This document shows, in pieces, positions 10,461 to 21,307 of a stretch of 64,000 bases of DNA. The stretch is from Thalassia testudinum (Eukaryota; Streptophyta; Magnoliopsida; Alismatales; Hydrocharitaceae). The position numbers were made by a program, and so were the translations under genes. Numbering within the stretch: position 1 is the stretch's first letter; every line of letters starts with the position of its first letter. The DNA lies in contig JAZHRO010000055.1 of NCBI GenBank assembly GCA_037157565.1, positions 38,409,001-38,473,000 on the forward strand. Reading direction: 5' to 3'. The notes beneath the pieces are model-generated. The model was not told where the DNA came from. It made no database searches and saw only the letters and a program-made list of their open reading frames with translations.

Positions 10461-11145
10461 TTGTTGCCTTCCTTTCTTACTATCGTGTTGCCTTGTCCCG
10501 ACTTGGCTTGAATTGTCGGCCGATTCTCAATGCCTTTGTGGTCATCTGTGGTAGCCTTGGGATAGAACCTAGGTTGTATCTTTTCCATCAACTCTTCAAT
10601 CTATTCCCCTAGAAAGTGAATAAAGGTCATGCACCAATCGAGATGTATACCTTCATGGCAAGGAAGTAGGGCTACCAGCTTGTGGATCAGCTGAACAACC
10701 TAAAAGGGCAAGATTATCATTTCTTCATTGTGAATAATGTGAAGGCCCTTTTGGGATCCCAACAACTGGCAAGGTCTACCAAAATGTGATGTATGCTCAT
10801 CCCTTAGCCCTCAAATCAAGGATGATTTAGATATCTTTGAGAGCTTTGGGACCATAGTTCGGTAGGAACTCGTGTAGGAGGACTTTTGGAAGATTCTATC
10901 CTGGTCCAAGATTGACTATTTAGACACCATTGAGTGCCTGCAAGCTTATTCGCTTGATTTTTTCACACTAATCTGACCTTGCTTTTTCTTTATAGCCTTC
11001 CTTACCTTCAAGACTGTGAAGCTCGGTGAGCAACATAAGAAGAAGAGGGGACAGAGCTTCCCTTTGGATGACAGTGAATGCCCAGCTAAGAAACAAGCAG
11101 GCGTCGACTCCAGGGTGAAGTCTCTTGTGTGGGGGAAGTATTAGT
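10461..11145 (+). pseudogene. Convergent ORF of Tat-like element, piece 2
   Basis: This starts immediately after the solo Tekay LTR's TSD. Around 10,640-10,780 one frame reads as a decayed protein containing LVDQLNNLKGQDYHFFIV, which resembles the conserved block of plant 'putative gypsy-type transposase' proteins (similarity judged from memory). A textbook 3' splice site with a pyrimidine tract (CTTTTTCTTTATAG, ending at 10,995) is followed by a Lys-rich open segment (FKTVKLGEQHKKKRGQSF). This suggests the ORF was spliced. Stops interrupt the first part. The piece from about 10,898 onward is repeated at 12,063 by the local tandem duplication. Confidence 0.4.
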
Positions 11146-13206
11146 TCAAACTTCCTAAATAATGTTCTGATGATTTTACAAAATAAAGTAAAAGAAATAA
11201 ATATTGGATATAACATATTCTTTTTGTGTCATAACTCAATTGCAAGTTTCACCATTAAAGAATTAGAGCATGAAGATGTGTATATAGTCTAGGTCTTAGG
11301 ATTTATTGTATATTTCAAGAGTTGTAATTTTCTATTTATTTAAGTGTAGAAATAGTTGTAAAGGGCCTCTAAATAAAACATATATTTCTAAACTTAGGCT
11401 CACAATACTTAGGAAAAATTAGAAACAAAAATCATATTCAAAGCACATATCACACAACCAATCATATTCACAGATGTTTGATTTTTTAGTTTAAGTCGTT
11501 TAACATCTCTATCAGACGACCAAATGCCCGTAGCCTTGCCTTAAGATTTTAAACACTTAAAGTCCAGTCAACGAAACCTTACTTCAGACGTTCATAGGTA
11601 TAGTTAGGTGTCTGATAAGATTATCAGACATCCTTAGAGAGTACCATTGATTAAATTATTTCCAAATCTCCTTTTGTCAGAATGTATCCAATGGTAGGAA
11701 TGCCTTAATCTCTGTTCCAGACGTCTTGACACATCTCCAAATATTCAATAATAGAACGTTACACCTAAATCTCTGTGCAAAGATTTGTCAGAATAAATCT
11801 TACTTTTTAAATTCACTAGAAATCCAAACCCCAAGATAATTATGATCTTTAGACGTCCAAAATATATGTTAGATGATCAATCTGATGTCTGACCCTTAAA
11901 CACTAGAACCATGGTTAGTTCTAGTCCAAAATAGGAATAAACTCGCACAAAATTAGATGTCCAAAATTTTACCCAGACATCTTATAATAGTACCCCAGAC
12001 GTCTGACCTAGAACCCTGTTTCTGTCCAACAAAAACAGAAACTCTGACTCTTTGTATCTAACGTCCAAGATTGACTATCCAGACACCAGTGAGTGCCTAC
12101 GAGTTTATTTGCTTGATTTTCTCACGCTAATCTAACCTTGCTTTTTCTTTATAGCCTTCCTTACCTTCAAGACTGTGAAGCCCAGTGAGCAACATAAGAA
12201 GAAGACGGGATAGAACTCCCCTTTGGACAACAGTGAATGCCCAGCGAAGAAGCAAGCAGGTGTTGACTCTAAGCTATAGTCTCTTGTGTGGGAGGTGTGT
12301 TAGTTCAAACTCTGCTAAATAATGTTCTGATGAATTTACAAAACAAAGTAAAAGAAATAAATATTGGATATAACATATTCTTTCTGTGTTATAACTCAAT
12401 TGCAGGTTTCACCATTAAGGAATTAGAGCATAAAGATTTGTATATAGTCTTGGCCTTAGGATTTATTGTATATTTCAAGAGTTGTAATTTTCTATTTATT
12501 TGAGTGTAGAAATAGTTGTAAAGAGCCCCCAAATAAAATATATATCTCTAAACTTAGGCTCACAACTCTTAGGAAAAATTAAAAACAAAAGCCAAATTCA
12601 GAAACACATCAGATGACCAATCATATTCACAGATGTCTGATTTTTTAGTTTAAGTCATCTGACATCTTTATCGAATGACCAAATGCCTGTAGCCTTGCCT
12701 TAATATTTTAAACACTTAGGTTCCAATTGACGAAACCAAACTCTAGATGTTCGATAAGACTATCAGACATCCTTAGAGAGTAAAGTTGATTAAATTATTT
12801 CCAAATCTCCTTTTGTCAGAATGTATCCAATGGTAGGAATGCCTTAATCTCTGTTCCAGACGTCTTGACACATCTCCAGATGTCCAATAATGGAATGTTA
12901 TACCTAAATCTATGTGCAAAGTTTTGTCGGAATAAATCTTACTTTTTAAATTCACAAGAAATTCGAACCCCAAGGTAATTATGATCTTTAGATGTCCAGA
13001 ATATATGTCAGATGACCAATCTGACGTTTGACCCTTAAACACTAGAACCATGTTTAGTTCTAGTCCAAAATAGGAACAAACTCGCACAAAATTATATGTA
13101 CAAAATTTTACCCAGACATCTTATGATAGTACCCTAGACGTTTGACTTAAAACCTTGTTTCTATCCAACAAAAATAGAAACTCTGACCCTCTGTATTTGA
13201 CGTCCA
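10898..13206 (+). repeat. Tandem duplication of about 1.16 kb
   Basis: Sequence from about 10,898 to 12,062 is repeated at about 12,063-13,206, with an offset of 1,165 bases at the left end. Each unit holds the splice-site and exon segment of the convergent ORF plus the first 900 bp or so of a copia-type LTR. The copies have diverged by point changes and small indels; for example, about 20 bp are missing around 12,743 in the second copy. The first LTR copy is cut off where the second unit begins, so the duplication happened after the LTR inserted. Confidence 0.85.
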
Positions 13207-13922
13207 AATATATTGTCAAGAGTCTAACAAGACATTTGAGTCAAAAATCAGATGTCTGATCTTACTGTCAGAATCATTATAAGCCGGATTTGAGTTGGAT
13301 TTTGTCCTAATCTCTTGGAACTTGCCTCCAATGGCTAGGAGCCCTCTCCCAAGCCTTCTTGAAGGTTCTAAACTTGCCTATAAATACCCCATAACCCCTC
13401 TTTGGCAAGACACACCTTGGAGAAATAATTTACATAGAAAATCACTTGTTCTACTTGCTCCGTTGCTCCCATTGCCCTACTTTTGTGCAACAATCCTCTC
13501 TTGGGCAAACACATTGTGCTACAACCTTCATCATTAGGGAGTTCACTCACCTTTAATAGCTAATTTAAAGTAATCATATTTTAGGGAGCTTTATAGGATG
13601 CTTTCTTTTTTGTTTACATATATCAATTGTAGTTGGATATCTGGCCTGTCGGATCCCCTTCTCCTACTAGTGAAGAAAGAAACCTCCATTTAGGGATCAG
13701 AGGTGGATATTGTAATTAAGGTACATTACCCTTGTTCTAAGTAGTGTGGATAGTGGATTGATCACGATTGTGATCGTAAATCCTAAGGGATAGACTTAGG
13801 TGGTGATTTTCACCCGATTTGGATTTCCGCCTAAAAATCTTATGCCGCCATTTTGTGGTTGAATTTTTATTTAGTTATTATCTTTCAATTTTACCATTCA
13901 CCCCCCTTTAGTGTAATTTCAA
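12296..13922 (+). mobile_element. Solo LTR of a copia-type element
   Basis: It starts TGTGTTAGTTC (12,296) and ends near GTGTAATTTCAA (13,922), flanked by GGAGG on both sides (12,291-12,295 and 13,923-13,927). When the LTR is removed, the flanking reading frame continues without a break (SLVWEVSHETFTPKQ), which supports the TSD. The end is CAA rather than CA, so the right edge may be off by one base. It carries degenerate AGACGTCT-type motifs, a TATA box at 13,379, and a 3' part very like the solo LTR at 17,374-19,103 (both have TTAGGTGGTG-TTTTCACCC). There is no internal region. Confidence 0.7.
13379..13386 (+). promoter_or_regulatory. TATA box of copia-type solo LTR
   Basis: TATAAATA sits about 1.08 kb into the LTR. 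The related LTR at 17,374-19,103 has the same octamer at 18,435-18,442 at a similar relative place, followed by a short leader. Confidence 0.55.
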
Positions 13923-14121
13923 GGAGGTCTCGCATGAAACCTTTACACCGAAGCAAGTGTTGGTAGCCTTGGCTATGGGTGAGTGTTTAGCTACTAGCCC
14001 TCTCTTGATAGAGTGGATTCCATTCTGTCTAAGCCAGTCATGATGGGAGATGTGGTCACTAGCTAGGCAGTTTGGGAGAGGCAACCTCTCTTGGTGGAGC
14101 CTACTGCAGCGGAGAAGTTGG
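13923..14121 (+). pseudogene. Convergent ORF of Tat-like element, piece 3
   Basis: This continues the frame of piece 2 across the solo copia LTR (VSHETFTPKQVLVALAMGEC). After a frameshift it reads PLLVEPTAAEKLV up to 14,121. There the solo beta LTR interrupts it, with TSD GTTGG at 14,117-14,121 and 30,345-30,349. Joining to piece 4 at that TSD keeps a frame that becomes a charged, coiled-coil-like stretch. At least one stop (TAG near 14,063) and one frameshift show it is dead. Confidence 0.45.
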
Positions 14122-14125
14122 TGGA

Positions 14126-14861
14126 GGTAACGAGTACCAGTACTAATGATTATTACCGGTACAAGTGGGTTATAGATTTGTGTTAAGAGTTTGAAACCCA
14201 AATCTGGAAACGAGTACCGGTACCCATAAGTTAGTACTGGTACCAGGTAGCCGTTGACTCAAAACTGAACGGCTAGAAAATTAATTTTTGCTATATGAAC
14301 ATTGGGATTTAATCCCCAATGTCTAGTAGACGACCCACTAAGGTCCTAACTTTATAAATAAACCCTTGGACCCTTAGTTTGCATATAAGAAATAGAGAAG
14401 AAAAATTCTAGAGCTATATTTCATATTCTCACAATATTTTGAAGAAGGAATAGTTTGCTGCTATCAATTTCTCTATGCTTTTGCAAACACTTCGACGTGA
14501 TTTCTTCACGCATTGTCGAGGCATTCACGCTCATTCAAGGCTCTCAAATCAGTAACGTTATATTTCATTTGTTCTTGGGCATTTTCTCGTTGGGTTGTAA
14601 CAAACCCATTTTTGTACTTGGGTTGAGGTAGCCCATTAATTACCTCGGTTTAGTAAATTGATTCTCTCGAGGCTGAGAGAATTGGGTTAAAAACCCTAAG
14701 CTGGGAGCTTAGGTAGTGGAGTATGCAAGGGAAGGGAACCACTATACATATTGTGCTTATTTCTGTGGTTTGATTGATTGTGCAAATTATCTTGTTATTA
14801 TTGATTTTGTGTTTGAGTTTTTGTGCTCATAGCCATATATTCTTTATTTTAGATCCTATCA
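14126..14861 (+). repeat. 5' LTR remnant of copia element
   Basis: It matches the last 740 bp or so of the 3' LTR (from about 26,905 on) and ends AGATCCTATCA. The first 490 bp or so are missing. It keeps the TATA box TATAAATA at 14,353-14,360. Confidence 0.8.
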
Positions 14862-14863
14862 AG

Positions 14864-14876
14864 TGGTATCAGAGCC
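14864..14876 (+). other. Primer-binding site (initiator Met tRNA type) of copia element
   Basis: TGGTATCAGAGCC lies two bases after the LTR end. It is the usual plant copia primer site, complementary to the 3' end of initiator tRNA-Met, and fixes the LTR boundary. Confidence 0.9.
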
Positions 14877-14879
14877 AAG

Positions 14880-15444
14880 TTGCGAGAAGACGTGACAAAT
14901 CGACTTGCAACGGTATCTTCAGTCAAGCGCACCGAAGGACAGTCATCCACTCGTCCTCCCTTCTTTGATGGGACGGACTATGGATACTGGAAGAGGAGGA
15001 TGCAAATCTTCCTCAAAGACATGGATGGAGATTCGTGGACTCTCATTCAAGAGAGGTACATGGATCCGAAACCGTTAGAAGGAGTTGAATGGACAGCTGA
15101 GCAAATGAAAAAGATTGCGGGAAACGTGAAGGTGATGAACGCACTCTATTGTGTGTCATCAAGGGAAGAGTTCAACCGGATCTCCGCATGCGAGCCCGCC
15201 TACGAGATTTGGAATACTTTGCAAATCACCTATGAAGGTACGAGTAAGGTTAAAGAAACACATATTTCTATTCTAACAGAAAGCTATGAGTGTTTCAGGA
15301 TGTAGAAAGGTGAAACAATCAAAGGGATGTACACAAGATTTGGAGAGATCGTGAGTCCAATAAAAAATCTAAGAGTCAAGCTAAAAGAGGAGCAGCTTGT
15401 AAGAAAGGTCTTGAGATCACTTACAAGCGATTGGTCTCCAAAGA
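14880..15444 (+). pseudogene. gag: Copia gag, N-terminal part
   Basis: The frame is open from just after the PBS, although no early ATG is visible. It encodes the typical plant copia gag start: PPFFDGTDYGYWKRRM, then SWTLIQ, then an EIWNTLQITYEGTSKVKE block, GETIKGMYTRFGEIV and VRKVLRSLTSDWSPK. A TAG stop at 15,303-15,305 interrupts it. The frame is cut at 15,444 by the Tekay LTR before the CCHC knuckle would be reached. The product would have been the particle-forming nucleocapsid precursor. Confidence 0.8.
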
Positions 15445-15469
15445 TGTTACGACCAGGTCATCAAGCGTC

Positions 15470-16370
15470 GTTTAAGATGTCTGGGAAGTGGCCCAGACAT
15501 TTGGGAGCCTTCCCAGATGTCTGGTATTAAATTTTTTCGGCGTACGGGTTCGCGTCTGCGCGCATGCGCGCGCAGACTGAACCCACCGCCCTCCCTCTTC
15601 TCTTTCCTTTCCCTCCCTGTAGACGCAGCCTTTCCTCTTTCTCTCTCCCCGCAGCTGCCTTACAAATACGCCTCTCCCTCTCCCTCACCCTCACTCCACC
15701 ACCACCTTCTTCTTCTTCTTCTCCTTGTTAGCGAGAGAGCGCGCGGGCGAGAGTGGTAGCAACGACTGCTGCGGGTGTGTGGGGAGGAGGAGCTGTTGCG
15801 AGAGGAAGAAGGAGCTCGACCGCGGGGGTGCGAGCTTACCGGGTCATCTAGAGCCGACCGGTGGGAGAGCAGCGAGCGTGTGGTGCCGCAGAGGAGCTGC
15901 TGTAGCTCCGGCAGCAGGCGGACGCAGTGCGACACGGCCGTCTGTTTCGGGCGGAGAGCGAAAAGGGTCCTGATTCTGGGAAAATTTCCCAGAATCAGAC
16001 GTCTGGACTTACGTCCAGACGATGTAGAAGACGTCTGGAGGCAGGTCCAGACATCTGACAGGTACATTATTTGTTATCTTCTCCTTCTTTCGCGTGCACG
16101 ACCATGCAGTCGTTCCGCCGAGGTCTTCTGCACCTTTTCGTAATGAGAGCGGGTGTGTATCTGTGGAGGATTTGTTCGAGAAGGTGCAAGGGCTTGCCAT
16201 CCCACACAAATCAGACGTCTGGGTAGAGCACCAGACGACGGAGAGGGCCTCCAGACATCCGGGGTTACAATCGGACGTCTGGAAACTAAGTCCAGACGGT
16301 CCCGCAAGCTTCTGGACGTCTGAAGGATTGCACAGACCAAGGTAGGACCTGAGCTACCTTTTAAGACGTT
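15470..16370 (+). repeat. Array of AGACGTCT-type palindromes in Tekay LTR
   Basis: The sequence AGACGTCTGG and one-step variants (AGATGTCTGG, AGACATCTGG, GGACGTCTGG) occur about a dozen times in this 900 bp. Examples are near 15,474, 15,511, 15,998, 16,029, 16,212, 16,275 and 16,315. Many sit as facing pairs such as CCAGACATTTGGG. The same array is present in the other Tekay LTRs (about 890-1,800, 24,918-25,810 and 57,160-58,180). Confidence 0.85.
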
Positions 16371-16664
16371 TGATTTTGAACAGACTGGTTGTTTTTTACC
16401 GTTTAGGATCCGTTCGGAGTCCGTTTTCCGTGTTTCAAGTTTTGTTCTTACCAGATTTAGTTCCTTTACCTGTTTACAGTAATTATATACTGTTCTGAGT
16501 AACTCCTTGTGTTGATCCTTGTGTTGGGACCCCATTCTGTTGCGGCTTTGGGGGTTGCAGAGGCGTGCGGGATTGCCGACCACGCGCGCAGTACTCCCGA
16601 TTTTGCGGGTAGAGTGGCCCTTTGATTTATTTATCAGAAATTGTACATTTATGAAACAATTAAT

Positions 16665-16815
16665 AGAGTCTAGGGCATTGCATGAATCCTAGGACTGGAA
16701 AATTATATTGAATGATAGGTCTTAGGGTATTGTATGAATCCTAGGACTGGAAAATTAGATTGAATGATAGATCGTAGGGTATGGTATGAATCCTAGGACT
16801 GGAAACTTTGTTGAA
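16665..16815 (+). repeat. Short tandem repeat in Tekay LTR
   Basis: Three successive units of about 60-65 bp contain GAATCCTAGGACTGGAAA, then AT-rich sequence, then AGGGTAT or AGGGCAT. The 3' LTR of the same element has the same three-fold pattern near 26,100-26,240. Confidence 0.7.
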
Positions 16816-17779
16816 TATTTATATACATTGCAGTCTTAGAGAAGTAGAAAGGAAACAATAACTGCTTGTAAATTAGTTAACAGCTGCCTGTTTAAGAATG
16901 AATAATCACTGTTGAGAACATGGGTTATATGGATATAAAGCTAGAACGGTGAAACCTAAATGGGCTGAGTTAATAGAGCATGAACCCTTCGGGGAATTAG
17001 GAGTAGAACTCCTGGAAAGTGAATGGAATAGAATTGGGGAAGTGAGCTGGCCCTTGAGTACGGAGTACTAAGGAGAGCAACTGTCCCCCTGTGTAGTGCA
17101 AAGCGGAGCTAGCCGCCCCAGGGACCCAGGGTTAGGTCTGGCCACTTTGTACCGACTTTTGGCCCTCGTGTACATAGTATAGAGGAGTGCTACTGGTGTA
17201 GGGAGAGAACTAGTTACCCCACGGGACCCGGGGTTCTGCTAGCCCTCCTACACTGACTTGTTAGGCCCACTGGGCAAACTAGGGTAGTCAGGCGAGGGTG
17301 TGCGGGCTGTGGAGGGGCAAGACCCCTTTTTGGTTACTGTGGAAGGGCTGGGCCCCTGTTACTGAGAGGGCTCCATTAGTGCTAGAGCACCACGATCATT
17401 TGTTTTGATGGTAACAAAACACGCGTCATTTAACATTTGCACTTGGAGTCTTAGATTTCAGGAAAATTGCAATTGGAGACGCGCTTAAACGGAGTTCGAG
17501 CTCGCATCCAGGACGGATTGGAGGAGCTTGATGGAGAACAGAGGAGATTCGCGAGGAACGATAGATCGAAGAAGGAAGGAGATGAAGAACAGGATAGATT
17601 TCCTTCTCTTGTACTCATTGTATTTTTCGTTATTTTTGTTGCTCTTTATTTTTTACTTAGATTCATGTTAAAGAGCCTCAAAGTACCCTAAGAGTAGTCC
17701 TAGGAACACCGGCACAACCCTAGGATACTTAGGTTTTCTGTAGAGATCTTAGAAAACCAATGTAGGGTTCAAACAGAGT

Positions 17780-18325
17780 TTCCAGATGTCTAATTCCCAA
17801 ATCAGACGTCTGATAAAGTGTTTTAAGACGTCTGACTGTTGATTCAGACGTCTGATAACAATTAGGCTGGACTTAAGTAGTGCTGTCTGATGAAATCAGA
17901 CGTCCAGACCTTAGACCAGACGTCTTAGGAGACGTTTGATGGATTTTCCAGAGGTCCAATTAGTGGACCGTTGGCTGGCTTTGCAAATAGTGTAGAATAT
18001 GACCGTTAGAGCCTTATTAGACGTCCATAGGACTTTCCAGACGTATGATAATTGACCGTTTTGCCTCGGCTGACCGAAAATGTCTTCTCAAAGATTTTCT
18101 AGCCGTTGTAATGTTTGGAAATCCATTCCCACAGAAAAAGTAGGTTTCCAAACGTCCAGACATAGTGCTAGATGTCCTGTATGTCGTCTGATGGACTTGC
18201 ACAAAAATCCTGTTTAGATCTGATTCAAGTCAGGAAGAGACCCGCCCAAAATCAGACGTCTGACCTTGAAATCAGACGTCTTAAAGTGAACTTCTAGACG
18301 TCTGATGCCAGAATTAGACGTCTGA
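17780..18325 (+). repeat. AGACGTCT array in copia-type solo LTR
   Basis: At least twelve CAGACGTCTGA-like sites lie within 550 bp, among them 17,803, 17,826, 17,846, 17,898, 18,253, 18,294 and 18,312. The core is the same palindrome that fills the Tekay LTR hosting this element, but here the flank is mostly GA(T/C) rather than GG. The copia-type LTR at 12,296-13,922 has more decayed copies. Confidence 0.85.
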
Positions 18326-18434
18326 TAAGCCTGTCAGTGCAATGATTGTTCCTGATTTCAAGCTGATTCACTTGGGCTTTGTACCCAACAGCTATGGAAG
18401 CTTTCTAAGCCTTCCAAAGCCTTCCTAAGGCCTC

Positions 18435-18442
18435 TATAAATA
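18435..18442 (+). promoter_or_regulatory. TATA box of nested solo copia-type LTR
   Basis: TATAAATA occurs in CCTCTATAAATAGAGGGGAG, right after the AGACGTCT array. The order (palindrome array, then TATA, then leader) fits an upstream activating region plus core promoter. Confidence 0.6.
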
Positions 18443-19892
18443 GAGGGGAGCCTTTTCACACCTAGATACACAAGATACACACTAAGAGACACCGAGAGAC
18501 ACCTAGCTACACACTATTTTGTGTCCAAAAAGACTCTCTTGCTCTCCAAGCTCAAGTTCCATCATCTTGAGAGCATCAAGCTTCGCGCACCCGCTCTCCC
18601 GCCGTAGTTCACGAGAGCGAAGTTGCGCCGTCGCGTGGATCACGCACCGCGTCATCAACTCGATGCACTCCTTGCAAAGTGGAGTTTCCTAATTCCTATA
18701 GAAGCTAGGTTTAAAATTACTTTGTTGGCTCTATAGGACTTGTTATTTCTTTTATCTTTGTTATTTGGTTGGGTATTCTCTTTGCGAACTCCCGTCTCCT
18801 TCGCGAGACAAAATCCTTCTCGTGGAGAGAAGGGATTGAGGTACTCTACCCTCGTTTAAGTAGCGTGGTTGTAATTGAGGTTGAATCACCCTCGTTTAAA
18901 GTGATTCATTTAGTGGATTTTGATCAACTTGGTTGATCGGAAAATCCTAACTCGAGAGGGTTAGGTGGTGGTTTTCACCCGGTTTGGGTTTCCACCTAAA
19001 AATCTTTGTGCCTTTTGTGCGATTATATTTTGTGAGATTGTTTATATTTCAATTCCGCATTTTATTACGTCACCCCCTCCTAGTAGGGACACGAGAAACT
19101 ACAGGCTCTGCCCTATACTGGTTCCGTGCTGTACTTTGGGCGCCCCCGTTAACGGAAACGACTGACCGTGTGCCAGTACGGGATAGCTACCCGTGCATTT
19201 CTCGTGCATGCCGTAGTCACCGTTACGTCTGTCAGCGACCTTGGGGTGGTTGACTGAGGGTAGGACCACCACGGGGGACTCTCCCGGCTAGGAGAGAACC
19301 ACGTGTTACTTCTTCTTTTCGGAAAAGACTGCAATCAAGATCGTTCCCACGAGGAACATTCGAGATCAAGAGAAAGATCTGAGAAATAATTCAATAGTGA
19401 ATAAATGGGAAAAATATAAAGAAAGAAATTAAAAATATAACAGCTACTATCCACCTTACTATTTCTTAGCTTTTAGTTGCCACTCTACTCAGCGTTTCGT
19501 TGACGTGTCACCTTTGTTACCTTTTCAGGACCAGGTGTTGAGCAGCTAGAGTCGGCAGCTGCAGAGGGCGCTGGGCCTAGTAGAGTCTAGTAGTGTTACT
19601 TGTGTAGTATCCATTGTACATTTCTTTACGTTGTAGTGAGTAGTTCTGTTACCCCCTATACTCTTTTTATTGTAAGCTTCATGTTTATTTTCTTTACTGT
19701 TGTGGTGGTGTATATTGTAGTAGTTCTTTCTTTACTGCTGTATTTTGTTACTGCTAGTTAAATACATGGTGAATGTGGTTTATTTTACTGCTCTTTTGGT
19801 CACTTTCTGGCTGGACGACAGGGTCTTGGGATCAGTCGAGTCGGTCCGATTCTCATATCTCGTAGGGATTTGGGAATCGGGTCGTTACAAGA

Positions 19893-19904
19893 TGGTATCA
19901 GAGC
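19893..19904 (+). other. Primer-binding site (initiator Met tRNA type) of Tekay copy B
   Basis: TGGTATCAGAGC lies three bases after the LTR end and has an exact counterpart at 59,952-59,963 in the other Tekay element. It is complementary to the 3' end of plant initiator tRNA-Met. Confidence 0.9.
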
Positions 19905-20072
19905 AAGGTCGTCCCGAGAAGTGAACCAACTGACTGGAAAATAACCAATTCACGTGTCTGTAACTAGAGTAGCCACCACAACGTTTCTCTTGACATCAGC
20001 TCTTAGACTTCTTCGTTCGATGTCGTTTATATTGACGTGATTCCGTTATGTTTTTGCGTCTCCTTGCAGGAG

Positions 20073-21300
20073 ATGCCTCGACGAGGGACTAGCGAGGCGG
20101 GTCGCGGGCGCACTCGAGGACGAGGTCGGTGGGGTGGGCGTGTTGCGGTTGACATCTCAGTGGACCAGCCATTGCTCCCGAGCATTCAGGCCCAGGGCCT
20201 CGCCCAGCTGATACGGGACATAGTGCCTCTCCCTGGGGTTGCGGAGGGGGAGTCCTATGTGGGACCACGCGACGGATGTGGCGTTGGACGCGGGAGAGGG
20301 GATGGGCTGCCACTGCCTCCACCTTCCTCCGACACTTCGGTGCACGAGGCTTCCTTACCTGGAGGTGCACCAGCATCCCCACTATAGCGCCATGTCGAGC
20401 TTTTCGGGCAGTTCCGGAAGCTGAAGCCCCCCTCCTTCAATGGGGATGAGGACCCGACCGAGGTGGAGGACTGGCTCGAGCAGATCGAGAAGGTTTTTGA
20501 CACCCTTCACCCCCCAGTGGAGTGTCGCGTGGCCTTTGCCACGTACCAGCTGGAGAGTGCGGCACACAGGTGGTGGAGGGCGGTCGGGGGACGGGAGAGG
20601 GACGAGCCGACTTGGGATCGGTTCGTCACCTTCTTCTGCGAGCAGTACTTTCCCCAGACGTGGCAGGACTAGAGGAGGCGGGAGTTCCACACTCTCCGCC
20701 AGGGGATGATGACCGTGAGCGCGTACCGTACGCATTTTCTGGAGCTGTCCCGCTTCGCAGCGACAACAGTAGCCACTGAGGAGGAGCGCCTTTAGAGGTT
20801 CACCGAGGGGCTACAGCCTGCGATTCGGGGGTATGTCAAACCCCTGAAGCTGCCTACATTCTCGAGGGTGGTGGAGGCAGCTATGACCTACGAGGAGACC
20901 AACCTGTCCAGGCGAGATACTGACAGCGGGCGGAAGAGGCCCTATCAGCCAGACTTTTTCCTGGGCCGGCGAGACAGGAGACACGTGGCACCTGCAGGAG
21001 AGCCGTCATGTTTTGCAGAGCCATCAGTGGCCTTTGGGGTCCCTCGACAGGGGCCAGTTGCTAGCACCGGACCCTCGCCCAGCCGACAGCAGGGACCGAT
21101 TGAGGGTGGGAGTCGGCTTCCTCTCTGCTACTAGTGTGGCCAGCCGGTCACATCAGGAGGGACTGCCTGTCTAGGGCAGGAGGTCAACAAATGCTTCCCG
21201 CGTCGAGCACTGGAGGGAGAGCAGGAGGCCGCGGTTTCCAGGCGCGAGGAGGAGGACTGCAGTCACGAGGAGGGTACCGGCCAGCAGCTACCCATCCGAC
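20073..21300 (+). pseudogene. gag: Tekay gag, copy B
   Basis: The ATG at 20,073 follows CTCCTTGCAGGAG, a context conserved in the other copy (ATG 60,133). It starts the Arg/Gly-rich N-terminus MPRRGTSEAGRGRTRGRGR. Next come the capsid core (LFGQFRKLKPPSFNGDEDP, VEDWLEQIEKVF, WDRFVTFFCEQYFP, a REFHTLRQG block, AIRGYVKPL) and a CCHC zinc knuckle near 21,126. TAG stops stand at 20,385, 20,670, 20,793 and 21,132; at 20,385 and 21,132 the other copy has CAG. A one-base deletion in the knuckle region (near 21,147) shifts the frame. The product would be the particle protein. This copy is clearly dead. Confidence 0.85.
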
Positions 21301-21307
21301 GTAGAGT

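Larger units (their letters stand above)
17374..19103 (+). mobile_element. Solo copia-type LTR nested in Tekay 5' LTR
   Basis: A 1,730-bp insertion interrupts the Tekay LTR between GAGAGGGCT and CTGCCC; the uninterrupted LTR at 9,640-9,700 shows the join. It is flanked by GGCTC on both sides (17,369-17,373 and 19,104-19,108). It ends ACTACA but begins CATTAG rather than TG, so the first base pair of the terminus has probably mutated. It has a TATA box at 18,435, a leader, and a 3' part matching the solo LTR at 12,296-13,922. There is no internal domain. Confidence 0.8.
15445..19889 (+). repeat. 5' LTR of Tekay copy B
   Basis: It begins TGTTACGACC and ends GGGTCGTTACA, three bases before the PBS. 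After removing the solo copia LTR at 17,374-19,103 it is about 2.7 kb. Layout: AGACGTCT-type motifs (15,470-16,370), CT-rich leader and GC-rich region inside that, three near-repeats of about 60-65 bp containing GAATCCTAGGACTGGAAA (about 16,670-16,810), hairpins at 17,096-17,152 and a little further on, and a conserved 3' part. Confidence 0.88.

Noticed and set aside
15470..16370. Repeated palindromic AGACGTCT resembling a CRISPR array
   Set aside because: Spacing is irregular, repeats are 8-10 bases and diverged, there are no cas genes, and the context is a plant LTR.
17467..17691. 74-codon ORF with a hydrophobic, membrane-like C-terminal stretch
   Set aside because: It is inside a solo copia-type LTR, is not found in the related LTR at 12,296-13,922, and is likely chance.
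19893..19904. TGGTATCAGAGC as part of a tRNA gene
   Set aside because: No cloverleaf surrounds it. Position next to LTR ends shows it is a primer-binding site, as at 14,864 and 59,952.
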